Below are positions 52,079-61,263 of a DNA stretch of 64,000 bases, in pieces. Position numbers and translations under genes: made by a program. The DNA is from DATBED01 sp036276195. GTDB taxonomy: Bacteria; Patescibacteriota; Saccharimonadia; Saccharimonadales; UBA4665. The notes beneath the pieces are model-generated. The model did no database searches. It worked only from the letters and a program-made list of their open reading frames with translations, and was not told the DNA's origin. The DNA is taken from the NCBI GenBank assembly GCA_036276195.1, contig DATBED010000042.1:1-64000 (forward strand), in the 5' to 3' direction. Each line of letters opens with the position of its first letter. The first letter of the stretch is position 1.

Positions 52079-53509
52079 TTAAGCGTCTAGGGCTTCGACG
52101 TTGGCGCTGATAGGCGATTCCCAATCAATCTCTGGGAAGCCGTGCAGCGTTTCCTTAATAGTTTGGCGCAGCTCTTCGTAGAGTTCCTTAGAGCGGGCTT
52201 CGAACTTAATCGTCAAGTACGGCCCGTTTTGCGAGTAACGCACCACGAACATGGCGTCTGGCAGTTCCAGGCGCACGCCATCACCGGCTCGCTCGTCGCT
52301 AATGACCTCGGCCTCCGGGTAGAGTTCCTGTAACTTGGGAGCCAGCTTAGCGATCACTTCGCGCTTCTCGTCATCGGAGCAGTAAACCTTAATTTCCGGG
52401 CTGGATTCGTAGTGTGGCAATTCGGCGACTAACTCCGATAGCTTTTTGCCGGAGCGCTCAATTGTTTGCAGCAAGCGCAGAGTTGAGTAAAGCCCGTCAT
52501 CGTGGTTGTAAAAGTCGGCCGAGAAAAAGAAGTGGCCCGACAGTTCGCCTATGAAAGCCGCTTTAACTTCTTGGTTCTTTTTCTTTAAAAAAGAATGGCC
52601 GGTACGCCACATAAAAGGTTTGCCGCCGTGGGCGGTGATAGTTTCGGGCACCACCTTAGAGCAGAGAGTGTTGAACATAATTGTAGCGCCCGGGTGTTCT
52701 TGCAGCACACCGATAGAGAAAAGGGCGACCAGAACATCGTTCCAAATAATGTTGCCGGCTTCGTCGACAATACCGATGCGGTCACCGTCGGCGTCGTATG
52801 TGAAGCCGACGTCCGCCTGGCTTTCTAGCACTTCATCGCGCAGCCGTTCCACGACTTGAGTTTCGGTAGGATCAGCTACTCCCATCGGGAAGGTCGGGTC
52901 AACCTTAGTGTTGTACTCAATAACCTCACAACCGGCTTGCCTTAGTAAGTCTGGCGCGATGTCGCCAGCCGTGGTGTTGCTGGGATCTACTACCACCTTG
53001 AACTTTTTAGTGATGGGTAAACGCTTTAATAAATCCTTGTAGTAGACAGGGCGAATGTCGGCTTGCTCAAAACTGCCCTCGGTTTCACCTTGGTCGTAAT
53101 CTTCTTCTTGGACTAATCGGCAGAGCTCTTGCATGCCTTCGGTAACCAGTGTTTCCGAATAACCATTGGCGAACTTGAAGCCGTTAAAAGCCGGTGGGTT
53201 ATGCGAAGCGCTAACGTAAACGCCGGCCGGGCTTTTCAGGTGATATTGTGACCAGTAAAACGTGCCAACCAACTGCATACCAATATCGGTAACATTAACA
53301 CCGGCCCATCTTAAACCCTTAATTAATTCGCGGCTGTATTCCGGGCCGGTTTCGCGGCTATCGCGGCCAACTACCGCCGTATTGATGTCGCGCCTGGTCA
53401 GATAGGTGCCGTAGGCCTTGCCCAAGTGTAGTGCCAATTCCGGGCTTAAATCTTTACCAACCAAGCCTCTTAGATCATAACCCCGAAAAAGTTGAGTGTT
53501 TACCTGCAT
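52079..53509 (-). CDS. manB: Phosphomannomutase/phosphoglucomutase
   Basis: A 476-residue alpha-D-phosphohexomutase. The active-site serine is Ser102 in SASHNPPAFNGFKF, the metal loop is YDADGDRIG, and GELSGHFFF is the sugar-binding loop. It interconverts mannose-6-phosphate and mannose-1-phosphate (and perhaps the glucose forms), feeding ManC and possibly RmlA. AAAGGAGG precedes the ATG. Adjacent to glmS on the same strand (nine bases apart). Confidence 0.94.
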   Translation of the reverse strand: MQVNTQLFRGYDLRGLVGKDLSPELALHLGKAYGTYLTRRDINTAVVGRDSRETGPEYSRELIKGLRWAGVNVTDIGMQLVGTFYWSQYHLKSPAGVYVSASHNPPAFNGFKFANGYSETLVTEGMQELCRLVQEEDYDQGETEGSFEQADIRPVYYKDLLKRLPITKKFKVVVDPSNTTAGDIAPDLLRQAGCEVIEYNTKVDPTFPMGVADPTETQVVERLRDEVLESQADVGFTYDADGDRIGIVDEAGNIIWNDVLVALFSIGVLQEHPGATIMFNTLCSKVVPETITAHGGKPFMWRTGHSFLKKKNQEVKAAFIGELSGHFFFSADFYNHDDGLYSTLRLLQTIERSGKKLSELVAELPHYESSPEIKVYCSDDEKREVIAKLAPKLQELYPEAEVISDERAGDGVRLELPDAMFVVRYSQNGPYLTIKFEARSKELYEELRQTIKETLHGFPEIDWESPISANVEALDA

Positions 53510-53518
53510 GAGCCTCCT

Positions 53519-55345
<1,827 letters not shown>

Positions 55346-55351
55346 GCCGCT

Positions 55352-55357
55352 ATTATA
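55352..55357 (-). promoter_or_regulatory. -10 box of glmS
   Basis: TATAAT read on the minus strand, six bases before the glmS ATG; the -35 region is poor. It overlaps the end of the upstream glycosyltransferase gene and implies a leaderless glmS transcript. Confidence 0.45.
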
Positions 55358-56492
55358 CCCGCTCTTTCAGGCAATCCCTGATGTAATTTTGGATGTTCTT
55401 CTTGAAGACGGCCACCGAGTATTGCTGGGCGTGCTCGGCGATTGAGGGATAGTCCCAGTTCTTGTTTATGGTTGCTTCCAGAGCATCCTTGAGGCTCTTG
55501 ACGGTTTGACGCTCGAAGAATAGGCCGGTTTTCCCCTGAATCACGTAATCTAACGGGCCGCCCTTGTTATAGGTAATAATCGGGGTGCCAGCGGCCATGG
55601 CCTCGACGGCGACCACCCCAAAGTCCTCGACGTTGGTTGGGAAGATGAAGCCCAGCGCCGTCTGGAAATGCTCAACTATGTCGTGATCATTAACAGCCGT
55701 TAAGAAAGTCGTACTGCGGCCGGGCAATTTGTTGGCCAGCCGCTCCAGTCGCTTGTGATCTGGCCCGTCGCCAATAACGATCAGCGGCACTTTCAGGTCG
55801 TCGCAAGCCTTAATGGCCAGGTCAAAACTTTTATAGGGCGTTTGGCGGCCGGCTACTACAAAGCCGTGGCGCAGCGGCGGCTGGCCCGGGCCCTTAATTT
55901 TGAACCGCTCAACTTCCACTGGTGGCCAAATAACCTCCGACTCGCGCCGGTAGAAGCGCTTAATCATGGCTTGGGTATGAGAGGAGTTGGCAATCAGGTA
56001 ATCCGGCCGTTTAGCGGCCCGCCGGTCCCAGCGTTTCAGCGGACCGATCAGCAACTTAAGCCCCAGCCGGGCCAGCCAATTCAGCCCCAGTGGAAAGCCG
56101 GGCTTTTCCAGATAGGCGTCGTGGCGGCTCCAGTAATAGTGGGTAGGCGCGTGGCAGTAACAGATGTGGACCGTGCTCGAACCGGTCTTTACGCCCTTGG
56201 CTTCGGCACCGCTGGAAGACAAGACCAAGTCGTACTCCGACAAATCCAGCCGGCTGAAAGTGTAGGCTCGCAGCAGCGGCAGGAACTTTTTGAGGCTTTT
56301 AGGCAGCCTTTGCAGCCAAGTGGTGCGGATATCGGCCTCGGCAAACCAGTCAATTGCCGAAGGGTCGTACTGCGAGGTGTAGATCGGCGCGTCGGGGTAG
56401 AGCTGATGCAATTCGTAGACCACCCGCTCGGCGCCGCCAATGCCAGTCAGCCAGTCGCAGACTATGGCCACTTTTAATTCGCCGTTTTTCAT
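55353..56492 (-). CDS. Glycosyltransferase, family 4 type
   Basis: A 379-residue GT-B enzyme. VAIVCDWLTGIGGAERVVYE is the N-terminal glycine-rich acceptor region, DAPIYTSQYDPSAI and KTGSSTVHICYCHAPTHYYW follow, and the C-terminal domain has VIGDGPDHKRL and a variant of the EX7E motif, TNVEDFGVVAVEAMAAGTPI. Similar proteins (WbaZ-like) transfer mannose or related sugars from GDP donors in O-antigen and capsule synthesis. It lies between glmS and the initiating sugar transferase, separated from the latter by 270 bases containing a palindrome. Confidence 0.92.
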   Translation of the reverse strand: MKNGELKVAIVCDWLTGIGGAERVVYELHQLYPDAPIYTSQYDPSAIDWFAEADIRTTWLQRLPKSLKKFLPLLRAYTFSRLDLSEYDLVLSSSGAEAKGVKTGSSTVHICYCHAPTHYYWSRHDAYLEKPGFPLGLNWLARLGLKLLIGPLKRWDRRAAKRPDYLIANSSHTQAMIKRFYRRESEVIWPPVEVERFKIKGPGQPPLRHGFVVAGRQTPYKSFDLAIKACDDLKVPLIVIGDGPDHKRLERLANKLPGRSTTFLTAVNDHDIVEHFQTALGFIFPTNVEDFGVVAVEAMAAGTPIITYNKGGPLDYVIQGKTGLFFERQTVKSLKDALEATINKNWDYPSIAEHAQQYSVAVFKKNIQNYIRDCLKERV

Positions 56493-56583
56493 TACTCGCT
56501 CATTATCTCAAAAAACCCCGCCAATCAGTAATCAAGAAGCTTCGAGTTGCCGTAAGCTTTGGCCACCATCCTATATGTAAGGG

Positions 56584-56662
56584 TGTTAAATGTATGTACA
56601 AATAAGGACTTCCACCTCTAGAGCGTGTACATACGTTTAACATGTACGTCCAGAAGGAGGTG
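56584..56662. repeat. Intergenic inverted repeat with paired Shine-Dalgarno-like sequence
   Basis: TGTTAAATGTATGTAC (56584-56599) and GTACATACGTTTAACA (56627-56642) are complementary with one mismatch, separated by 27 bases. CACCTC in the spacer (56613-56618) complements GAGGTG just beyond the right arm (56657-56662), the latter within AAGGAGGTG. The region 56493-56762 has no gene. It might be an RNA leader or a protein-binding site for either neighbouring gene, or a small mobile-element remnant. Confidence 0.6.
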
Positions 56663-56762
56663 CCACAGCCCCGTTATAATTACATTAAGCTACTAGCTCG
56701 CTCAAGATGGGGGCAATCTTTTATCCAAGTTTTGGCCAGATACCAAGCGAATTAACCCAGCT

Positions 56763-58205
56763 TTAGCCGCGGGCCCCTTTGTGGAACAGCACCACCCAAA
56801 AGGTTTTGGCCAAGATGACCATGTCGCTCCAAAAGCTCCAGTTTTGCACATAAAACAGATCAAGTTGGCGGCGTTCCTCAAAGGTTAGATCGTTAACGCC
56901 AGAAATCTGGGCCAGGCCAGTCAAACCCGATTTAACACTTAGGATCAGGTTCTTCTGGGCATACTTATCTAATTCTAAAGCTACTAAAGCCCGGGGGCCA
57001 ACCAGCGCAATGTCGCCGCGAAACACGTTAAATAATTGCGGCAGCTCGTCTAGGCTGTACAGTCGTAAAAAGCGCCCCAGCGCCGTTAATCGAGGATCGT
57101 TAGCTAGCCAGTCGTTGTTGGCGCGGTAGGCCCGCAAAAGATCCAACCGATCCATTTTGGCGAAGGCCTCTTCCGGGCTCAAACCATTGTAACGGGCCTT
57201 AAGCGTGCGGAACTTAAAGATAAGCACCTTGGTGTCAAAGCGCGTCAAACGCTCCTGCCTGAACACCACCGGCCCCCAGTCGCTTAGCTTAATGGCCACG
57301 GCAATCAGCAGCATGAAAGGGGAGGCTATCAGTAAGAATAGTCCACCTACAATCACATCGGTCAAACGCTTGACCACCCGGCCCCAACCAATTAAAGGCG
57401 TCTGGTGCACGGCAATAATCGGCACCGATTGGAACAAGTCCACCTCGATCTTACCAACAAACAGCTCGCTGTTGCCTGGCACAAAACGGTAGGCCACATG
57501 CTTTTCTTGGGCGTAAGTTAAGATCTCGTCGTTCTGCTCGCCATTGGAGTACAGCTCGGTCTGGATAATGGTGTGCAGCTGGCGGTTACGCAGGTGCCCA
57601 ACGGCTACGGCGAAGTTCTTGTATTGAGTGTAGGGCGTGTTGGCCTTCAGCGGATGCTTGACGCCACCGACCACTCCCACTACCTTGTAGCCACTAACGG
57701 CACTGTCTTTCAGCGACTCAATCAGGCGATGGGTCGTCTTGGTATCGCCAACCAGCAGCACGTTGTTGATACCCAGGCCGTAGCCGAACAGCTCCCGCCG
57801 GATACCGCGAGCCAGTGTGCGGAACAGCAAAGCGCAAACAAAAGCCAAGGCGAAGCCATAGATAGTCACCAGCCGAGCTGGGAAGATGACCGTATTCGTC
57901 ATGTAGCTATAGCTGATGACGAACAAAATGCCAATGAATGAGCCAACCAACAGCCGCCCCAGCTCGGTAAAGCGTTTTTCGTAAATGCGGTGGTTGTACA
58001 GCCCAAGCAGGCCGAAGATCAGGATCCAGAACGGCAGCAGACCGGTTAGGATGCCAATGTAAGTGTGAGCATGGACGTCGGCGCTCAAGGGGGTATGGTT
58101 CAGTGTGACGCGCAGAATATAGGCGATCGTAAAAGCGACGGTGATGGCTAAGGCATCGCCAATGATCAGACAAATATTGTAAACAAGCGAAGCATTATTC
58201 TTCAT
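56763..58205 (-). CDS. Polyprenyl-phosphate sugar phosphotransferase (initiating enzyme)
   Basis: A 480-residue membrane enzyme that starts polysaccharide synthesis by moving a sugar-1-phosphate on to polyprenyl phosphate. Four to five helices fill residues 10-125, a NAD-binding-like domain follows (INNVLLVGDTKTTHRLIESL), and the catalytic C-terminal domain (from about 275) has KRLTDVIVGGLFLLIASPFM, PVVFRQERL, FKFRTLKA, RLYSLDELPQLFNVFRGDIA and LVGPRALVA, all as in WbaP/WcaJ-type enzymes. The sugar is not deducible. It is divergent from the Wzy-like gene. Confidence 0.95.
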   Translation of the reverse strand: MKNNASLVYNICLIIGDALAITVAFTIAYILRVTLNHTPLSADVHAHTYIGILTGLLPFWILIFGLLGLYNHRIYEKRFTELGRLLVGSFIGILFVISYSYMTNTVIFPARLVTIYGFALAFVCALLFRTLARGIRRELFGYGLGINNVLLVGDTKTTHRLIESLKDSAVSGYKVVGVVGGVKHPLKANTPYTQYKNFAVAVGHLRNRQLHTIIQTELYSNGEQNDEILTYAQEKHVAYRFVPGNSELFVGKIEVDLFQSVPIIAVHQTPLIGWGRVVKRLTDVIVGGLFLLIASPFMLLIAVAIKLSDWGPVVFRQERLTRFDTKVLIFKFRTLKARYNGLSPEEAFAKMDRLDLLRAYRANNDWLANDPRLTALGRFLRLYSLDELPQLFNVFRGDIALVGPRALVALELDKYAQKNLILSVKSGLTGLAQISGVNDLTFEERRQLDLFYVQNWSFWSDMVILAKTFWVVLFHKGARG

Positions 58206-58241
58206 GAAAATCCGAGGTAAGCTATACTAGATTGTAACATC

Positions 58242-59567
58242 ATGAGAACCTCGGCCGTTAAGTACGCTGTGCTAACGTGGGTCAGCACGCTGACCATGGT
58301 CATTTTCTACTTGGTACCATTCCATGCTTTCTTAACGGTTTGGGGGGCCAGCTTGATTGGCCACTACACGGCGCTACGACTATGGAGCGAGGTCTTGTTA
58401 TTCATCTGTGTTATTGGTGTGCTTTATCTGTTCCTATCCGACAAGAAAATTCGCTCCCATACTGTGCCGCGTCGCTTGGTCCAAGTCATTTTGTTGTATA
58501 TAGCACTCAGTTTAATTTGGGGGCTGCTGGCGCTCGATCAGCACGATGTCACGGCTAAGGCGCTGGGCTATGGCCTGATCAGTAATCTGCGTTACCCAGT
58601 GTTCTTTTTAGTGACTTGGTCGGCGGCACTTAGACTGGCCCGTCTGCGCATCCGCTGGCAGCGGCTAGTGATCTGGCCGGCTATCGTAGTGGTAGTTTTC
58701 GGTTTGTTGCAAATTTTTGTTTTGCCGAATGATTTTCTGAGGCACTTTGGTTACGGGCCGTCAACGATTCCGGTACTTGAAACTATCAATAACAACCAGC
58801 ACTATGTCCGCTTTATCTCAACCCTGCGCGGCGCCAACCCGCTCGGGGCCTATCTGTTAGTGCCAATCAGCTTATTAACGGTGCTGCTGATACGCAACGG
58901 CCGTAATTGGCTGCAGGGCCTATTGATGGCTGGCTCGCTGGTGGTGCTGTTTTTCACTTTTTCGCGCAGTGCTTGGGTCGGCGCTGCCCTGAGCGTGGTT
59001 GTGATTTTGTTCTTGAGCCATTTAGCGGCCAATACCCAAAAAATCGCTCTGGCCGTGGCCGGCGGATTGGTAGTTATAGGCGCCCTCTTGGCGGTGGCTT
59101 TCCGCCACGATCTTAATTACCAGAACTTCATTTTTCACACCCAAAAGAATTCGGCCGTGGCCGCCACATCTGATCAAGGTCATTTACAAGCTCTAAAAGC
59201 CGGCTTACGTGACCTGCGCCATAATCCGGGGGGTAATGGCCCCGGCACGGCCGGCCCGGCCAGCTTCTACAACACCGGCCATCCGGTGCGCATTGCCGAG
59301 AACTACTTTGTGCAGATCGGCCAAGAAACCGGCTGGATCGGCCTGGTGCTATTCAGCCTAATTAATGCTGGCGTCGCTTATCTCTTGTACCTAAAACGGG
59401 ACGATCCGCTAGCACTCGGTCTGCTCGCCAGCCTTATCGGGCTAACGCTGATCAACCTGTTCTCGCACGCTTGGGCCGATGACACCCTAGCCTTTGTTTG
59501 GTGGGGATTAGCCGGCGTAGCCCTGGCGCCTAACCCGAAGGCCGAGGCCGGAAGTGAACCAACCTAA
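58242..59567 (+). CDS. O-antigen ligase/polymerase family membrane protein
   Basis: A 441-residue membrane protein with about 11 helices. The large extracytoplasmic loop contains HYVRFISTLRGANPLGAY, and the family region is SLVVLFFTFSRSAWVGAAL through HNPGGNGPGTAGPASFY, typical of the Wzy_C/WaaL family. It would polymerise repeat units or ligate glycan to an acceptor outside the membrane. It is beside the initiating transferase and overlaps GtrA by 14 bases. Note that the cluster also has a Wzm/Wzt exporter. Confidence 0.88.
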   Translation: MRTSAVKYAVLTWVSTLTMVIFYLVPFHAFLTVWGASLIGHYTALRLWSEVLLFICVIGVLYLFLSDKKIRSHTVPRRLVQVILLYIALSLIWGLLALDQHDVTAKALGYGLISNLRYPVFFLVTWSAALRLARLRIRWQRLVIWPAIVVVVFGLLQIFVLPNDFLRHFGYGPSTIPVLETINNNQHYVRFISTLRGANPLGAYLLVPISLLTVLLIRNGRNWLQGLLMAGSLVVLFFTFSRSAWVGAALSVVVILFLSHLAANTQKIALAVAGGLVVIGALLAVAFRHDLNYQNFIFHTQKNSAVAATSDQGHLQALKAGLRDLRHNPGGNGPGTAGPASFYNTGHPVRIAENYFVQIGQETGWIGLVLFSLINAGVAYLLYLKRDDPLALGLLASLIGLTLINLFSHAWADDTLAFVWWGLAGVALAPNPKAEAGSEPT

Positions 59568-59961
59568 AAGCGGCCGGTTACAGCAGTTCGCCAAATATAT
59601 GGCCGGCGGCAGCTTGTACTTCTGGAGTGGCTATGCCGTGTTCGCCATCTGTTACTCGGTTTTTAAATGGAACTGGCTGCCCTCCAAAATTGCTGCCGAT
59701 GCCGTTGGCTGGTCACTCAACTACATCGTGCAGCGCTTCTGGGCCTTCAGCGACCAACATCACTTAAGCGAAATGCAGCACGCCAGCCGCTACCTCTTCA
59801 TCGAAAGCATCGGCTTCGTGCTGGATTACTTAATTATCTGGGGCCTCAAAACTATCGGCATTACGCCCTACATCGGCTTCTTCATCTCGGCCGGCTTCTT
59901 CACCGTCTGGAGCTGGTTTTGGTACAAATACTGGGTCTTCCCCGAAAAGAAACAGCCCTAG
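59554..59961 (+). CDS. GtrA family membrane protein
   Basis: A 135-residue protein with four predicted helices and a GTG start at 59554 inside the end of the Wzy-like gene. YMAGGSLYFWSGYAVFAICY, DAVGWSLNYIVQRFWAFSD and FFISAGFFTVWSWFWYKYWV match the GtrA family, associated with flipping or placing lipid-linked sugars. It is the second GtrA-like protein of the window; the first is at 46572. Confidence 0.87.
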   Translation: MNQPKSGRLQQFAKYMAGGSLYFWSGYAVFAICYSVFKWNWLPSKIAADAVGWSLNYIVQRFWAFSDQHHLSEMQHASRYLFIESIGFVLDYLIIWGLKTIGITPYIGFFISAGFFTVWSWFWYKYWVFPEKKQP

Positions 59962-60022
59962 GGATACCCACGTTATTATTCGTTACTCCTCAACCAACAC
60001 TTTCAATTTTTATAGAAATTCT

Positions 60023-60028
60023 TATAAT
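60023..60028 (+). promoter_or_regulatory. -10 box of the TrmB-like gene
   Basis: TATAAT, seven bases before the ATG at 60036 and not preceded by a clear -35 box. It defines the real start of the regulator gene, since the open frame extends far upstream. Confidence 0.5.
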
Positions 60029-60035
60029 AATTGAA

Positions 60036-60368
60036 ATGTCTCAATATATGTTGTTGCGCCAGGTAGGTTTAAGCAAAACGGCCATCAGGTGCTACGAGTC
60101 ACTGGTAGAGAAAGGTCCCGCGGAGGCCGTCGATTTGGCAAAACGGCTTAAACAATCACCCACCAACATGTATGGTGTACTTAATTTCTTAGTTAAGGAA
60201 GGGTTTGTTGATAAAATCAAATTGACAACTCAACCAGGTGTATTTAAAGCCCGGCAACTCGATAAAGCCTTATTGGAAAGATACATGCGCCATCGCATTT
60301 TATTAATGCCGTTATTTGATGAATTGGGTATATTACCGTCGGCTCTATCGCTAAGATTGCGTAGATAG
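60036..60368 (+). CDS. TrmB-like transcriptional regulator
   Basis: A 110-residue winged helix-turn-helix protein. MLLRQVGLSKTAIRCYESLV, AEAVDLAKRLKQSPTNMYGV and LNFLVKEGFVDKI match the TrmB/ArsR-like DNA-binding domain (about residues 5-75). The remaining 35 residues have no sugar-binding domain, so it is a minimal form. The open frame extends 369 bases further upstream, inside the GtrA gene; ATG 60036 is chosen because of the TATAAT just before it. The regulated genes are unknown; the LexA-like gene follows after 23 bases. Confidence 0.75.
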   Translation: MSQYMLLRQVGLSKTAIRCYESLVEKGPAEAVDLAKRLKQSPTNMYGVLNFLVKEGFVDKIKLTTQPGVFKARQLDKALLERYMRHRILLMPLFDELGILPSALSLRLRR

Positions 60369-60384
60369 TTACAAAATGGATAAT
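60357..60384 (+). promoter_or_regulatory. Promoter of the LexA-like gene
   Basis: TTGCGT (60357-60362) and GATAAT (60379-60384) are 16 bases apart, with the ATG at 60392 seven bases beyond. It starts in the last codons of the TrmB-like gene. Another register (TAATAT at 60381) is possible. Confidence 0.45.
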
Positions 60385-60391
60385 ATAAGGT

Positions 60392-60868
60392 ATGAACGAA
60401 AAGCAAACAGCCGAAACCGTGCGGCCAACCAAAAAGCAAAAAGAACTGCTAACCTTTATCGAGGCCTTTATTAACGAGCACGGCTACAGCCCGAGCTACC
60501 GCGAGATCATGAATGGCCTTAACTACACTTCGGTGGCTACAGTGGCGCTACACGTTAATAACCTAATCAAGCGTGGCCATTTGCACAAACGTGATCACTC
60601 GGCTAGGTCGCTCGAAGTGGTCACTTCTGGCGATAAAACTAAGGTCACCTCCAACCAAGTTGCTCCCAGCGAAGAGAAGTGGCTGGTCGAAAAGGTCGAA
60701 CACGCCTTCACCCAAACCGAAAACTTGGGCAACGAGCTAGCCGAAACCAGCCTGGACCACCTGTATGTGCTGATCGGCGCTCTTAGAGTACTTGGCCTGG
60801 AAGGTGCCGCCCAGAGCTTTATGCCGCGCCTGAACGCCCTAAAAAGCCGTTCCACCCCCCAAACTTGA
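60392..60868 (+). CDS. LexA-like DNA-binding protein without protease domain
   Basis: A 158-residue protein whose first 75 residues are the LexA winged helix: PTKKQKELLTFIEAFINEHG, YSPSYREIMNGLNYTSVATV and ALHVNNLIKRGHLHKR. The S24 peptidase domain of LexA, with its Ser/Lys dyad and cleavage site, is absent; the remainder is a helical region rich in Glu. It may be a SOS-like repressor that is not self-cleaving, or a regulator using the LexA fold for other targets. Neighbours are a TrmB-like regulator, a 45-residue protein and a cobalamin riboswitch. Confidence 0.85.
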   Translation: MNEKQTAETVRPTKKQKELLTFIEAFINEHGYSPSYREIMNGLNYTSVATVALHVNNLIKRGHLHKRDHSARSLEVVTSGDKTKVTSNQVAPSEEKWLVEKVEHAFTQTENLGNELAETSLDHLYVLIGALRVLGLEGAAQSFMPRLNALKSRSTPQT

Positions 60869-60881
60869 CAAGATATGTATG

Positions 60882-60887
60882 TATAAT
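60882..60887 (+). promoter_or_regulatory. -10 box of the 45-residue ORF
   Basis: TATAAT, six bases before the ATG at 60894. A TTGACA at 60865-60870 has only an 11-base spacer, too short for a normal promoter, so the -35 element is uncertain. Confidence 0.45.
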
Positions 60888-60893
60888 GTCTAT

Positions 60894-61031
60894 ATGGCAA
60901 GTACCCAATATCTTAATAACATACCCCAGCAAAACGATAACTTTGACTGGCTCTTTAATCAAAATACCTTAGACGAATCCTTCGACGAGGCTATTCAAGA
61001 TCAGTCAAAGATAGATGAAGAACTTTGGTAA
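60894..61031 (+). CDS. Small acidic protein of unknown function
   Basis: A 45-codon ORF beginning MASTQYLNNIPQQNDNFDWL and ending DQSKIDEELW. It is strongly acidic (about 10 Asp/Glu, one Lys) with no membrane or signal sequence. TATAAT lies six bases before the ATG, as for other genes in the window, and the stop is followed by the riboswitch leader 36 bases on. It could be an anti-repressor of the LexA-like protein, but nothing in the sequence shows that. Confidence 0.5.
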   Translation: MASTQYLNNIPQQNDNFDWLFNQNTLDESFDEAIQDQSKIDEELW

Positions 61032-61066
61032 TGATTTGATGCTCGCTGAAGTTTTGCAGTAATTAA

Positions 61067-61072
61067 TACTAT
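61067..61072 (+). promoter_or_regulatory. Candidate -10 box of the riboswitch leader
   Basis: TACTAT at 61067-61072 would start a leader of roughly 185 bases that includes the riboswitch. No good -35 box lies at the usual distance. Confidence 0.3.
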
Positions 61073-61099
61073 ATCTAGCGCCACCGCCGGCTGCTACAC

Positions 61100-61263
61100 T
61101 ACTAAATGTATTAACAATTGAGCTGGAATCCCGTGCAAATCGGGAACTGTGCCGCAACGGTAAGCCCAAAAGGCAAGTCCGATACAGCTTCTTAAGCCTC
61201 TCGAGCAAGAGCACCTAGACACCTAGTCTTCGGAGCCCTCGCCCGCCAGGCCGAGGGTATTTA
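61100..61263 (+). ncRNA. Cobalamin riboswitch leader with ribosome-site-sequestering hairpin
   Basis: The region has the conserved cobalamin core: GGAATCCCGTGCAAATCGGG (61124-61143), then AACTGTGCCGCAACGGTAAG and AAGTCCGATACAGCT. AGCTG (61121-61125) pairs with CAGCT (61184-61188), closing the core, and ACTGT pairs with ACGGT around the GCCGCA loop. Downstream, CCCTCG (61236-61241) and CGAGGG (61252-61257) form a hairpin whose right arm contains the only purine-rich ribosome site (GAGGG) before the ATG at 61264. Ligand binding would therefore be expected to hide the ribosome site. The expected loop-loop partner of GCCGCA was not found, so the full fold is uncertain. Confidence 0.85.

Noticed and set aside
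55755..56477. Plus-strand 240-residue reading frame
   Set aside because: It is the complement of a clear glycosyltransferase gene on the minus strand, whose motifs are intact.
59667..60035. N-terminal extension of the TrmB-like frame
   Set aside because: This part overlaps the GtrA gene in another frame, and a TATAAT box lies right before the ATG at 60036.
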